Shown here piece by piece: positions 1 through 11,450 of a stretch of 64,000 nucleotides of DNA (positions within the stretch are counted from its first letter, which is position 1; every line of letters starts with the position of its first letter). The notes under the pieces were generated by a model. That model had not been told where the DNA came from. It saw nothing but the letters and a program-made list of their open reading frames with translations, and did not search any database. Where the stretch lies: the NCBI GenBank assembly GCA_021234155.1, contig JAJEKV010000061.1, forward strand, positions 1,639,950-1,703,949, read 5' to 3'. The DNA is from Isoetes taiwanensis. Lineage: Eukaryota > Streptophyta > Lycopodiopsida > Isoetales > Isoetaceae. The position numbers were made by a program, and so were the translations under genes.

Positions 1-348
1 AGGCATTTACGCTTTGCATGTCGAGGTTAGCTGTATATTATGAAAACTTTAAATAAGCAAAAGAAGATGTATCACCTTTTGGTGTTAGGCCCTGTTATGC
101 CTCTCTTCATTGAGCGACAAGGATCTTTGGACTAATGTGCCTCGTCCCTACTTCAAATATACTTTCAGGAGGCGGCATATTATGCCTTTACCAATAGATC
201 ATGATGATCTGGCTTGAACTAAACAATCAAATCACATAATACATGTGTTCTTGGCATTAGGTAGTAGGGCCCTTCTTCCCCATGGAGGGAGGGTACATAT
301 ACTCCTCTCCATGGCAGAGGTGCAACTACAGGGGGAGGGTTGTGGGCT
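1..348 (+). mobile_element. 3' end of a Q-type retroelement unit
   Basis: This stretch is nearly the same as 12594-12928, the 3' end of unit Q1, and runs into a GAA-type tail. It starts with the CAG/GTTAGC-like acceptor region (altered here to CGAGGTTAGC) and ends with the 3'-terminal fold. The 5' part of the unit lies outside the window. Confidence 0.75.
259..348 (+). ncRNA. 3'-terminal dual-fold RNA region (Q-type)
   Basis: A GTAGTAGGGCCC arm is followed by a proximal GGGAGGGTAC arm and by a distal arm around GGTGCAACTAC. The layout matches the other unit 3' ends and is followed by GGGGGAGGGTTGTGGG and the GAA tail. This copy is more altered than 12836-12928, so the pairings are weaker. 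Confidence 0.5.
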
Positions 349-405
349 GAAAAGAAGAAAGAAGAAGAAGAAGAAGAAGAAGAAAGAAGAAAGAAGAAGA
401 AAAAG
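349..405 (+). repeat. imperfect (GAA)n tail
   Basis: GAA repeats interrupted by GAAA. They join the 3' end of one unit to the AATATTCTC start of the next. Confidence 0.9.
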
Positions 406-455
406 AATATTCTCTTTGAGTTTTCAAATCATAGATGCCTATAATTTTGACTTGT
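406..455 (+). mobile_element. 5' stub of a retroelement unit, cut by LINE sequence
   Basis: These 50 bases match 13031-13080 (AATATTCTCTTTGAG start). The match stops at ACTTGT, after which LINE-like sequence begins. Confidence 0.65.
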
Positions 456-2848
456 CCTCACGGCACCCCTATCTATTCTTGATAGTGGCGAGATGGTTCT
501 AAAACTAGCCCATCATTTTAAAGTGTTGGGAAAATTCATACTCTCAACATCCCAAACTCAAATAAACCTTTTATCATCATGCAATATCTTTGATGACACC
601 TTTATTTTCTTGAAAGAAGATGATCCTGACCTAAAAATTTCTTGGGCTTTTAAGACTCCTTTGGGGGATGTCGGGGGTTTATATCAACAATTATAAATGC
701 TCTATTATTAATGAGACTAATCCAAGCGGAGGGGTTATGGGAATAAAGGTTGTAGGAAGAAGATGGCAACCAAATTGCTTGGTCTACCCCACGGCCTTAA
801 ACAACACACTACATGGCCTTTGGGAACCCTTGGTCCAGCAGATTAAGGAAACAATGCTCTACCTTCTCTCTCACTTGGGTAGGGTGGAAATTGCCAACTA
901 CATGTCTGCATGAGTTCTCCGTCTACTTTTCCTCTGCAATAGTAGGAGACAAGCCTCTTATAACGACATAGAAAGTGCTATTAGGAGATTCATTTGCAGG
1001 TCCCTACAAAGTGGCTTAGCTGATTTGACAAAGCCAAAACGAAGGTGGACTTGGATGCAAGGATCACATTTATCCAAGCACAAGCTACGGGGAAGATGGT
1101 TTGGAGAGAAATTCACGGCCATAATCGCTTCACTTGCACTAAAAGCGATTCCTCTTGCGTGGATAAATCACATCGGTTGGTAGTCACACTTTAAAACACC
1201 TTCTACGATTACGCTTTCTTCCAAATGACCCTAATGCTGAAACTTCTCCTCTTATGAGAAAAGGTGGGGCATGGAACCAAGCACTACTATGTTTTGCACT
1301 CTTGTGATAGATGCTCGGTGGAGAGATAAATTTCTTTTGGCATCCTGATTTTGGTTTCAATCAAAAGCAAAATGATTGTGCAGCACTTACTCATCCTCGA
1401 GAAATACATGCGGTTGGTTCAATCTTTGATGCGCAAACAATAGGAGATATTTTTGATGATGAAGAATTTGGATCTCATGGGATCTGGGTGAAACTAAAAA
1501 CTAAGGGTTGACTTTTGGATGAGAAGATATATCATAGAGTTGGCGAGGCATTGTCGGGGAATTTGGGGAGTTAGCAAACAACTCAGCGGATGGACACTTA
1601 AACAAAGAAGGATACTGATGGATGGCATATACGGGGCATTCTTGGATCACGGGATTCCAAGGCCGGTGAGACTATAGGGATGTGAGGAAAACATTAGCCA
1701 AAGTATGTTAAAAACCTTTGGAAAAGTTATCTTGCCGGAAAATTAAACTCTTTACACAGTTGGTTCTTCATCAAAGCTTACAACATACAAATGCAATCGG
1801 GGAGTAAATATGACGGTCGGTTAGTGAGACTTGTCCTTTGGGATGTGGCGAAAAGAAAGTTCAAATCATGTTTTTCAATGTTCTTGGCTGGAGGACTTTT
1901 GTGTTTGGACTTCACAATTAAATCAGGATGCCGGGGAATATCTTTGGACTTTCTACATCATAGTAACAAATTGATTCAAACTACAAAGAAGTCTATCGAT
2001 TTGGGTTATTTGGAAACATAGAAATGAGGTTGCCATTAATGGCAAAATCCCAATCTCATCTCCCTAAAAATGCCTTCCTCGACATCTTGGCAATCCTTGC
2101 CATGGCTCATAAATTACAAAGGGAAAAATATGGCGAGGGATTGGGATAAAGTTGGGAGATTTAATGGTGCTTTTCAATTTTTTTTTCTCTTTTGTACTAA
2201 GCCGAGTTTGATGGTATTCTCCACGGCTCACCGGAGGAGACTTCTCGGGATGGGACACACCCGGTGAAGTTGCTTGAAGATGAAGAGGATTACGATGATG
2301 AATCGGGGATGTCAGTGTTGGGTTAGGTTGATACCTTGATTGAAGCCCGAAGCGAGGAGGTGATCCATGCCAAAGCCATAGGAAAATGCTAAACAAGCGC
2401 GAGGTATGGAACCTGATGGAATGAAAGCAGGTTTTTCTCAATCTTTTTCACAAATGGCGTGAAGCCTTGAAGCCATGTTATGCTTCTCATGGACTATACC
2501 AAATTGATTTCGGAGAAATGGATAAGATCTTTGAGGATCTTTGGTAATTCAAAGGTTGAGGACCTTACTATTCAAGATCTAGTAGATGTTTCCTAAAATT
2601 TGCTTTCACTTGATATCTACTTGATCTATATCATGGTCATCAATTTTGTGGACCAAAACTATGGTGATCACTACATGATCGGATAAATTATATGGCTTTG
2701 AATGTTGTTTATCGATCTCGTAGGTTGCAGTTTGATCCTAAATCGGGGAGATCCCCTTGATTTCGTGCAGAATACCTATTTTTTGTAATATGCTTTTTTC
2801 TTAAATGAAATATAAAAACCCTTGCCCTCAAAAAAAAAAAAAAAAAAA
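456..2848 (+). mobile_element. Decayed, 5'-truncated plant LINE with poly(A) tail
   Basis: The sequence is coding-like but broken by frameshifts and stops. Around 1010-1075, frame changes recover a motif resembling the post-RT block of plant LINEs (VAW...PK.EGGLG.KDH). At 1870-2045 a block resembles the zinc finger/RNase H-like tail (FQCSWLEDF...IWKHRNEVAINGK). The element ends with a short 3' UTR and an A run at 2830-2848. Its endonuclease and catalytic RT parts are missing. I find no clear target duplication, so the left edge is only where the match to the retroelement unit ends. Family-level knowledge: such copies arise by target-primed reverse transcription with 5' truncation. No intact product is expected. 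Confidence 0.7.
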
Positions 2849-3486
2849 GGCCATTGTAATTGATAACTTGGATATGTCAAGGAGTACAACCTTGAAGTAT
2901 ATCCCAGTGATCTATTTACCTCGAGAAAAAAGATCCTCAATATAAGCTCTATTCATTTACCACCTATGAACATGCATAAATTCTTGGCTCCACATTTTTC
3001 CCTCTTTCTATTTTTTTTTTTTTTTCCTGTCCCATTGAGGGTGGGTTTGGTATCTTATGGCCTATTATAGGCATATCTCATGATCGGCCGGCCATTATTA
3101 GTGATTGTTTTTCCACGGTAAAAAATATTTTTGTATTTTTCACATATGAATATGGCCTCGTTTTTGGCTTTTTGGATTTATCTTTTTTTATGGCGTCGAA
3201 AAGATCATTTTTCCCTAATATTCTTTTTTAAACAATTGATTTTTCACCTTTAGTTTGGACTTTTTAGAACAAACTTTTTTTTAGGTTTGAGCTTTTTTTT
3301 TTTTAAGAATCCTATGTCTCTCTGTTGACTAGATTTTTGACAAATGGAGTCAACATAGAAGAACACTATCAAGGTCTATAGGGGAGTGAAGATTAAGGGC
3401 CTAGATTAATTTGTGCTTGTTGTTAGAATCCAGGGGGCAATATTAAGTTGTTTTAGTTGTTAAGCAAAAAAAACAAAATTGGTTAA
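2849..3486. other. Unassigned sequence between LINE tail and GGA tract
   Basis: AT-rich, with several T runs (3009-3026, 3291-3304) and no convincing reading frame. A short stretch near 3155-3210 (GGCCTCGTTTTTGGC...ATGGCGTCGAAA) loosely resembles the 5' leader of A-type units near 16510-16550. It may be a decayed unit leader, but this is weak. Confidence 0.3.
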
Positions 3487-3558
3487 GGAGGAGGAGGAGG
3501 AGGAGGAGGAGGAGGAGGAGGAGGAGGAGGAGGAGGAGGAGGAGGAGGAGGAGGAGGA
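3487..3558 (+). repeat. (GGA)24 tract at the P1 junction
   Basis: A perfect 72-bp trinucleotide tract, the GGA variant of the GAA junction tracts. Any Leu- or Pro-rich frames across it are repeat translations, not genes. Confidence 0.95.
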
Positions 3559-4376
3559 AAAAAATTTGGAAGGTTTGAATAATATGGAAGCATGAAGTTG
3601 TGAAAAACACAGCATAAATGGATAAAGCCAAATTTATTTAAGTATGGAATATTGAAAATGGGTATTAACATATGGTGAAAATAATATTTATGGAAAATAT
3701 GGTATGTGATAGTTGTCTACAAGTTTTGGGACTTGGCCAATGGATATTTGGGTGGCAAAGGCCATATGAATAATTACCTAATGGTGTGTTTTGGTGGCAT
3801 GGATGGCTCTTTATATTAGGTACGTTCCTATATTACAAAGATCTATCATTTTAATGATGCATAAGGCATTAAATAATATGCCATATGAAATGTGAGATAT
3901 TATTAGGATCTCAATCATTACTTGAGTCTTGAAAGGTGAACCTATCACTATTTATTTATTAATGGCATGTAGTAGTTGCATGGATAAGAGCTCTAATAAA
4001 ATTTGGAGGCATATGGGCCCGTAAGGGTTTTATTAAAAGTTCTAAGCTATTAAATTTACGGTCCAAGATGGCGTGGTAAAAAGGTGTTTGACAAAACACA
4101 AAGGTTTTTTTCTTTATTGTTCTTCATGAAAATGGCGCTTCTTGGATTTGACGATGGAGGTTAACCTATGGTTTCCAATATCTTTGAACCACACTACTTC
4201 TAGTCTTAGGATCTATTTGATGCCTTTGGGCGTTTTGTATGCCAATGGCGTCGATTTGATGCTTAGTGTCCTTGTTGTTATAAGATTTCTGGCGGACATT
4301 AGCACCTATAATGGAATCGTGGTGTTGCTTTGGTTGCTCTTGGTCTTCAAATCTGGGCCGAGGTATCCATAGGAAG

Positions 4377-4523
4377 ATGCCCAAAGGCGTGTATCGTCAG
4401 CTGGGACAAGAGGAACAAGGGACAAATTATTGGCGGATTTCGCCAAAAAAGAATGGCTCTAACAAAAGGCCAAATGATGGTGGAGCACTGCATAACAATG
4501 AAATCCGTGGAGCTTCCAATCAG
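4377..4523 (+). CDS. Exon 1 of P1: small basic MPKGVY-type peptide
   Basis: Forty-nine codons start at an ATG giving MPKGVYRQ and end at a CAG/GTTAGC splice-donor-like site, exactly in phase 0. Units F and E2 have exons of similar length (53 and 55 codons) beginning MPKGVY and ending CAG/GTT, also in phase 0. The peptide is rich in K, R, N and G. The MPKGVY start faintly recalls the basic DNA-binding repeats (NUMOD3 type) of homing endonucleases, but the match is too short to rely on. The frame is open further upstream (from 4311), but that part is not shared with other units, so I place the start here. Confidence 0.55.
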
Positions 4524-5529
4524 GTTAGCCAATAATCTTCTTGTTATGGACTATTATGTGATAATGGCTGTTTATATTCAAAATGGACTTGATGGGTGAG
4601 CGGAGCTATTCTCCTGGTCTTCTTTGCATCACTTACTCTTTGAAATGCTAAGTTTTTCTTGTGGATACGATGCTGAAGTAATTCAAGCTCAAATGTTTCA
4701 TGTGAGTATATGAAGAATATGCTAATTACACAGGCAAGTTATGAGATGGAACTGAAATAATGCCCAAGGTGTTGCTTTTCTTCATCAGAAATCAGAAATG
4801 TATAATGTGGTAGATGAGTTAGATAACTTATCTATACTTGTTTATGGCTGATGATCAGTTTGCTGAGATAGGTTGCAGGGTAGAGAGTAGCAGCTAAATG
4901 TTTGTGTTGGTGCTTGTCAGTGATGATGTTCTTTTAGTGGATGTCTGCTCCTATAGGTAGTAGGCCTGCATTATGCCAGTTTAAGGTCGTGTCTGCATGC
5001 TATCCTTGGCTCTTCCTTTCAAAATAAGATGTTCCAGCTTTTAATGATGAGATAAGTTAGAGCATAGGCATACCGTTCTGTTTAGGTGATACGGCATGGG
5101 TGGGATGTTGTACATGTGCATGCATCATATGCTAGGCTTGGTTGATAGCCATGTTGCTAGTTTTAGTTAGTTGCTAGTGTTTATAAGTATGTATTGGTCT
5201 GCTATATTTCAGCTTAAACTACAGCCTGCTAAGTTCTACAATACGATAATGATGGACAGGTGATGGGTAATCTGATATGCATACCTTAAAATATTGGGGC
5301 GTGCCTCTGTTAAAATATTTGGTTGGATTATATCTTTGTTATAGTGCGCTTCTCGCTAAATGAGACTTTGCAAGTGGCGAGATATGCCTATAGTTTAAGG
5401 CATTTAATTTCCTAAATTGGTGGCTGAATTCTAACAGCCAATAACAGTTGATTCTAAGTGTTTTAATAATGCTCTTAGGTCCTGAGTTTCTAGCTTTGAT
5501 CTAGATGCATCTATTTCTTGAAAATAATA

Positions 5530-5650
5530 GGTGAAGAGGCGTGATGAGCGAGTGTTCTATAGCTTACACCGCCCCTTGTATAGTTACCATGAACTTGCTA
5601 ACTTATGCATTGTTTGGAGTGCAGTGTTGGGAACTACTCTCTCTGGTTTT
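5530..5650 (+). ncRNA. Structured intronic RNA domain (S domain), P1 copy
   Basis: Begins GGTGAAGAGGCG, then GAGTGTTC paired imperfectly with GAACTACTC near 5629-5637. The sister unit P2 has a clean match. The inner hairpin AGTTACC...GCTAACT is present. The 3' arm appears altered around GTGCAGTG. Confidence 0.6.
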
Positions 5651-6195
5651 GTTTTCGGTAGGAACATGTCTTGGCGTTGGTGGTTCCGCGAGAAGATATG
5701 TAGCCAATTTCATGTGCGCAACAAATAAATTAATGAGACCTAAGCGATTTGGGGTTATAGCCTTCAAAAAAAATGAGGCCTAAAGCTGCTATAATAGTTT
5801 ATGGCCATAATACTCCAATTGAGGATTTGAAATGGATCTGCTGATTCCCTTGGTTGATTTGCATAATTGCTTAATGTGAAGTAAAACTTTTATTGTAAAA
5901 AACAAATGAAGGACATATGAAAAGAGTTCTTGGTTTATTTTTCAATGGATTAATGAAGGGCAATTTGTTTTTATTGAAATATGAAAGATACTTATGAGCA
6001 GGGAAATATATTATGAACATGGAAGTATATGGTTGAATGCAAATTATCTATTATTCCTTAGTTAAATTTACCTTTGAAATTCCTTTGACAATGTTTTCCA
6101 AAAAGATTACATGTGAATTCGGTACTATTATATGAGAACATGAGATAGTGACTACTTGTGAAGTATTACATAGGCATGGGAGTAAAATTACGATG

Positions 6196-6350
6196 TGGCT
6201 GGCGTAAAACCAGGGGTAGATATTGGGAGTATGTGCTCACTTTGAGCGAAGTCTTTTAATTGTTTTTTAAACTTTAAGCGTACATAGTCTTTGTGAGAAC
6301 ATCATCGAAGAAGAAATGTGACATCTATTTGGTGGAGGTATCCGGCAAAC
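6196..6350 (+). ncRNA. H and T hairpin region, P1 copy
   Basis: A short hairpin (GGCTGG, AAAA loop, CCAGG) is followed by GTAGATATTGGG. About 110 bases later come the conserved internal CGAAGAAGAAA and then TTTGGTGGAGGTATCCGGCAAA, the counterpart of the TTGCTG...CAGCAA hairpin in A-type units. Confidence 0.55.
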
Positions 6351-6432
6351 ACATCATTCTGAAACCATGAATTTATCTTTGATTTCCTTTTTTGGAGTTA
6401 GCATAACTAACTATTATTATGGTTTATTACAG

Positions 6433-6588
6433 TTTAAAGGTAATTGGCGAAAGCACCTTGATGATTTGGGATATGGAGTAATAAGAAATGCTCTCAATAA
6501 AGGTGCCCAATCTATGTTATGCCTGATTGCCAAAAAGGAGCTTTATGAGGTAATTTTGAATTTTACTCATGACATACCTTATATATAG
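6433..6588 (+). CDS. Exon 2 of P1: truncated relative of the E2 exon 2 protein
   Basis: After the acceptor TTATTACAG at 6424-6432, the frame reads FKGNWRKHLDDLGYG... to a stop at 6586-6588. It aligns with the start of E2 exon 2 (NKGIWVKQLMDIGYG) including the following AQSMLCLIAKKELYE against VQSLLCMIPDRELHA. The acceptor is phase 0, matching the exon 1 donor. Joined, the product would be about 100 residues. GAG/GTAATT at 6549 could be a further donor. The function is unknown. Confidence 0.55.
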   Translation, partial: FKGNWRKHLDDLGYGVIRNALNKGAQSMLCLIAKKELYEVILNFTHDIPYI

Positions 6589-6771
6589 AGGGCCCAATGT
6601 GCCTTATATACTGCTCAGACCTTGGTCCAATGTGCGGGGCTTGGATGTTGGGTCAATGCACCTAGCATAACATAAAATATTTTTTCTAAAGTAGTGGCAA
6701 TCTTTGGGCATACATTGCCACAGTATCTTCGATGTAATAGAATAGATAAAATATCTATTTTCTTCACGGGT

Positions 6772-6855
6772 AAGGAAGTAGGACCACCTCCTTTTATGGG
6801 GGGTCCTACCTCCTATAAAATGTTGGGTCCTACATCCTGAGGGAGGGATGTGGGA
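6772..6855 (+). ncRNA. 3'-terminal dual-fold RNA region, P1
   Basis: The arm GTAGGACCACCTCC can pair with the proximal GGGGTCCTAC or with the distal ATAAAATGTTGGGTCCTAC. It is followed by CCTGAGGGAGGGATGTGGGA and the tail. Confidence 0.65.
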
Positions 6856-6891
6856 GAAGAAGAAGAAGAAGAAGAAGAAGAAGAAGAAGAA
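6856..6891 (+). repeat. (GAA)12 tail of P1
   Basis: A perfect trinucleotide tract joining P1 to P2. Confidence 0.95.
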
Positions 6892-7716
6892 GAGCAAAAA
6901 TTTGGAAGGTTTGAATAATATGGAAGCATGAAGTTGTGAAAAACCACGAGTATAAATGGATAAAGCCAAATTTATTTAAGTATGGAATATTGAAAATGGG
7001 TATTAACATATGGTGAAAATAATATTTATGGAAAATATGGTATGTGATAGTTGTCTACAAGTTTTGGGACTTGGCCAATGGATATTTGGGTGGCAAAGGC
7101 CATATGAATAATTACCTAATGGTGTGTTTTGGTGGCATGGATGGCTCTTTATATTAGGTACGTTCCTATATTACAAAGATCTATCATTTTAATGATGCAT
7201 AAGGCATTAAATAATATGCCATATGAAATGTGAGATATTATTAGGATCTCAATCATTACTTGAGTCTTGAAAGGTGAACCTATCACTATTTATTTATTAA
7301 TGGCATGTAGTAGTTGCATGGATAAGAGCTCTAATAAAATTTGGAGGCATATGGAGCCGTAAGGGTTTTTTATTAAAAGTTCTAAGCTATTAAATTTCTG
7401 GTCCAAGATGACGTGGTAAAAAGGTGTTTGACAAAACACAAAGGTTTTTTCTTTATTGTTCTTCTCAGCCAAAATGGCGCTTGGATTTGGGCGATGGAGG
7501 TTAACCTATGGTTTCCAATATCTTTGAACCACACTACTTCTAGTCTTAGGATCTATTTGATGCCTTTGGACGTTTTGTATGCCAATGGCGTCGATTTGAT
7601 GCTTAGTGTCCTTGTTGTTATAAGATTTACTTTGGACATTAGCACCTATAATGGAATCGTGGTGTTGCTTTGGTTGCTCTTGGTCTTCAAATGGGAGGCG
7701 AGGTATCCATAGGAAG

Positions 7717-7860
7717 ATGCCCAAAGGCGTGTCGGAGGTCTGGGACAAGAGGAACAAGGGACAAATTATTGGCGGATTTAGCCAAAAAGAATAGCTCTAA
7801 CAAAGGCCAAATGATGGTGGAGCAATGCATAACAATGAAATCCGTGGAGCTTCAATCCGG
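7717..7860 (+). pseudogene. Exon 1 of P2, disrupted copy
   Basis: Counterpart of 4377-4523. The ATG and MPKGV are kept, but the frame is disturbed just after by differences at CAG/CTG sites (GTATCGTCAGCTGGG in P1 reads GTCGGAGGTCTGGG here), and the donor CAGGTTAG reads CCGGGTTAA. Given the pattern, some of these changes may be assembly errors. Confidence 0.45.
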
Positions 7861-8880
7861 GTTAAATAATAATCTTCTTGTTATGGACTATTATGTGATA
7901 ATGGTACATTTATATTCAAAATGGACTTGATGGGTGGCCGGAGCTATTCTCCTGGTCTTCTTTGCATCACTTACTCTTTGAAATGCTAAGTTTTTCTTGT
8001 GGATCACGATCTTTGAAGTAATTCAAGCTCAAATGTTTCATGTGAGTATATGAAGAATATGCTAATTACACAATGAAGTTATGAGATGGAACCCGAAATA
8101 ATGCCCAAGGTGTTGCTTTTCTTCATCAGAAATCGAGAAATGTATAATGTGGTAGATGAGTTAGATAACTTATCTATACTTGTTTATGGTGATGATCGGT
8201 TCTTTGAGATATAGGTTGCGGGGGGGAGAGTAGCGGACTAAATGTTTGTGTTGGTGCTTGTCGATGATGATGTTCTTTTAGTGGATGTCCGCTCCTATAG
8301 GTAGTAGGCCCGCATTATGCGGTTTAAGGTCGGTAATGCATGCTATCCTTGGCTCTTCCTTTCAAAATAAGATGTTCCAGACTTTTAATGATGAGATAAG
8401 TTAGAGCATAGGCATCACCGATTCTTGTTTTTAGGTGATCTGGCATGGGTGGGATGTTGTACATGTGCATGCATCATATGCTAGGCTTGGTTGATAGCCA
8501 TGTTGCTAGTTTTAGTTAGTTGCTAGTGTTTATAAGTATGTATTGGTCTCGCTATATTTTTAAAGCAAACTAAACTGACACGCTAAGTTCTACAATACGA
8601 TAATGATGGACCGGTGATGGGTAATCGATATGCATACCTTAAAATATTGGGGCGTGCCTCTGTTAAAATATTTTCTTTGGATTATATCTTTGTTATAGTG
8701 CGCTTCTCGCTAAATGAGACTTTGCAAGTGGCGAGATATGCCTATAGTTTAAGGCATTTAATTTCCTAAATTGGTGGTGAATTCTAACGACCAATAACGA
8801 TTGATTCTAAGTGTTTTAATAATGCTCTTAGGTCCCGAGTTTCTAGCTTTGATCTAGATGCATCTATTTACCAAAATAAT

Positions 8881-9000
8881 AGGTGAAGGCGATGAGCGAG
8901 TGTTCTATAGCTTACGGCCCTTGTATAGTTACCATGAACTTGCTAACTTATGCATTGTTTGGGTGCAGTGGCACAACACTCTCTCCGGTTTTGTTTTCGG
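8881..9000 (+). ncRNA. Structured intronic RNA domain (S domain), P2 copy
   Basis: The outer helix GAGTGTT (8898-8904) pairs with AACACTC (8975-8981). The inner hairpin AGTTACC...GCTAACT lies between them. A GGCCTGG/CCAGG hairpin with GTAGATATTGGG follows at 9533-9570. Confidence 0.65.
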
Positions 9001-11331
9001 TAGGAACATGTCTTGGCGTTGGTGGTTCCGAGAAGATATGTGGCCAATTTCATGTGCTAACAAATAAATTAATGAGACCTAACTGATTTGGGGTTATAGC
9101 CTTCAAAAAATGAGGCCTAAGTTTGCTATAATAGTTTATGGCTTCCAGAATACTCAATTGAGGATTTGAAATGGATCTGCTTGATTCCCTTGGTTGATTT
9201 GCATAATTGCTTAATGTGAAGTAAAACTTTTATTGTAAAAAACAAATGAAGGACATATGAAAGAGTTACTGGTTTATTTTTCAATGGATTAATGAAGGGC
9301 AATTTGTTTTTTATTGAAATATGAAAGATACTTATGAACAGGAAATATATTATGAACATGGAAGTATATGGTTGAATGCAAATTATCTATTATTCCTTCG
9401 TTAGAATTGCACTGAAATTCCTTTGACAATGTTTTTCCAAAAGATTACATGTGAATTCGGTACTATTATATGAGAACATGAGATAGTGACTACTTGTGAA
9501 GTATTACATAGGCATGGGAGTAAGAGTACCTGATGTGGCCTGGCGTAAAAACCCAGGGTAGATATTGGGAGTATGTGCTCACTTTGAACGAAGTCTTTTA
9601 ATTGTTTTTTTAAACTTTAACTGTACATAGTCTTTGTGAGAACATCATCGAAGAAGAAACTGTGAATGGAGAATTTATCCATAGAGGAAATACAACATGG
9701 CATATTTACACGTTTTCAATTATAAGAGGTACGAGCAAAATTGTCTAGATTGTTGGGAATTAATCAAATATACATGGGCCTATATGAAAAGCAAGTGGGA
9801 AAGTTGGATATATAGAATCATAACGTGTATTAAGTTTAAAAGGACCATTGATGTCATATAATTTTGGATAGAAAATATTAACCATTGGGTATATGGATGA
9901 TTGTAAGTAGAGGCACATGTGGGACTTGATGATATAATGCATTGGTCTAGCATTAAATGTTTTGCCATGTGCTATAATAAGTATTATGGTTCTTGGAATT
10001 GTGATAATAATTAATTATGTACAACTACCTAGTCTCACTTACGATTTGATCCATGGATGCAAAGATATTATACAAAATAATTGATTTGGCTTTTTCAAAG
10101 GGAAAGTGCCTTTATTTTATTTGTGAAGAAGTCTTCATCGCCCATTTCTTTGGCTTGACGATTCATATAGCGGCTGCCCTTAGGAGGTACTTTGTGATCA
10201 ATATGCTGTATCCGCCATGTTTCTGGAATATCCAGACCTAGTACAAAGGCTCCTATGCTTGGACGGTTGTGGCAGCTGTTCAGTATCAAGGCTTTGGAAT
10301 ACCAAAAGGCATTATCCATGAAAATGCCTTGGCAAAATCGATTCTCTGTTATGCTATGGTCCGACATTGCATAAGGCAGTAAAATGATGCAGACATATGA
10401 AGCAAACGGATGTTAATATTTGGAGGCGCCTCTACTCAGGTTAGCTTTCAAAATAATTATTTTTTTATTTAACGGTGATACGTTGACAATCTGGAGCTTC
10501 TGGAGCTTCGTTAAACGGCTCAGTTGGTATTTCCATCTTTTAATCTCTTAAAGAAGACTTATTCTTGCTTATGCTCATGTTACACAATGGATTTTGAGCT
10601 TTGTTAGACTAGAATAAACTGCTTGCTATGTAATGATAAAGATATGGATTGGCATGGGATTTAACATTGCTTTATTCTATGGTAGAGCAGGGATGCCCAT
10701 TTAGATGTCTTTCATAAAAATATATGGGTTTTATGGAATGAACTGTATGCTGGCGGATATTGAGTGGTATCACATGATGTTACGAACATTAATTTACGCT
10801 TTGAACTATAGATTATAACAGGGTAAGAATGAAAGAATTTCTGAGACCTTAGGATAGTTTAAGCCATCTTGCTGGCCTTTAGAACTGCCGGATGTTGTGG
10901 TTGGTGGCATGCACAGATTGGACTGCGATAACAGGTCAGGAAGCAATGAACTATAGTTATTATGGTGCCTCCTTCGATTATAATTCTTGTATGATGGCTC
11001 TTGCTGATGCACCAATATAAGTTCATAATTTTATGCTGAGTTCACTCGTTTAACAGGCCAGAAAAAACAGCATAGCATTCCTAGAAATAAGTTGAGTCCT
11101 ACCAGAGATTTGCTATGGCTAAGCTGAAATCTATCCATAGTTCGTAAATGCAATGTTTTAATGTGCTGGGGTAAGCAGCATTGCATTTTAATTTTGACTC
11201 TAATGTGCTGGGGTAAGCAGCATTGCATTTTAATTTTGAGAAAGCTTTGCATATTTTTGTCAAAGAATGCATCACCTATCGTAAGAGGTGAACTGATAGA
11301 TCTATATGTGGTTACAATATTTGATTATGAT

Positions 11332-11450
11332 AGGTGAAGGGCGAAGAGCCATGATGTCTTATAGCTTACCTGTCACTCCTCTCCTCATTACCATTATTAT
11401 GCTAATGTTGGTCTGTTTGGGTGCAGGTAACCGAGACATCATCTCCTATT
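11332..11450 (+). ncRNA. Structured intronic RNA domain (S domain), Q1 copy
   Basis: GGTGAAGGGCGAAGAGCC leads into ATGATGTCT (11351-11359), which pairs perfectly with AGACATCAT (11434-11442). TTACCTG pairs with CAGGTAA inside it, and the hairpin CATTACC...GCTAATG forms the inner stem. The arm sequences differ from those of E, F and P units yet stay complementary. GGTGAGATC follows at 11540. Confidence 0.75.

Larger units (their letters stand above)
3559..6891 (+). mobile_element. Retroelement unit P1 (non-autonomous)
   Basis: The unit runs from AAATTTGGAAGGTTTG to a (GAA)12 tail. Order: leader (3559-4376), small basic exon 1 (4377-4523), intron of about 1.9 kb with structured RNA (5530-5650) and a GGCTGG...CCAGG hairpin (6196-6230), exon 2 (6433-6588), and 3'-terminal fold (6772-6855). 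It has no reverse transcriptase. P2 is a near copy for most of its length. Exon 2 resembles the start of exon 2 in the RT-bearing unit E2, so P1 is probably a deletion derivative or relative that moves with enzyme supplied in trans (inference). Confidence 0.75.
6892..9659 (+). mobile_element. Retroelement unit P2 (3'-truncated copy of P1)
   Basis: Near duplicate of P1 from its start. It stops just after the internal CGAAGAAGAAACTGTGA, so exon 2, the 3' fold and the tail are absent, and unit Q1 follows directly. Most differences from P1 sit at CAG/CTG sites (for example GATGCTGAAG against GATCTTTGAAG). Confidence 0.75.
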
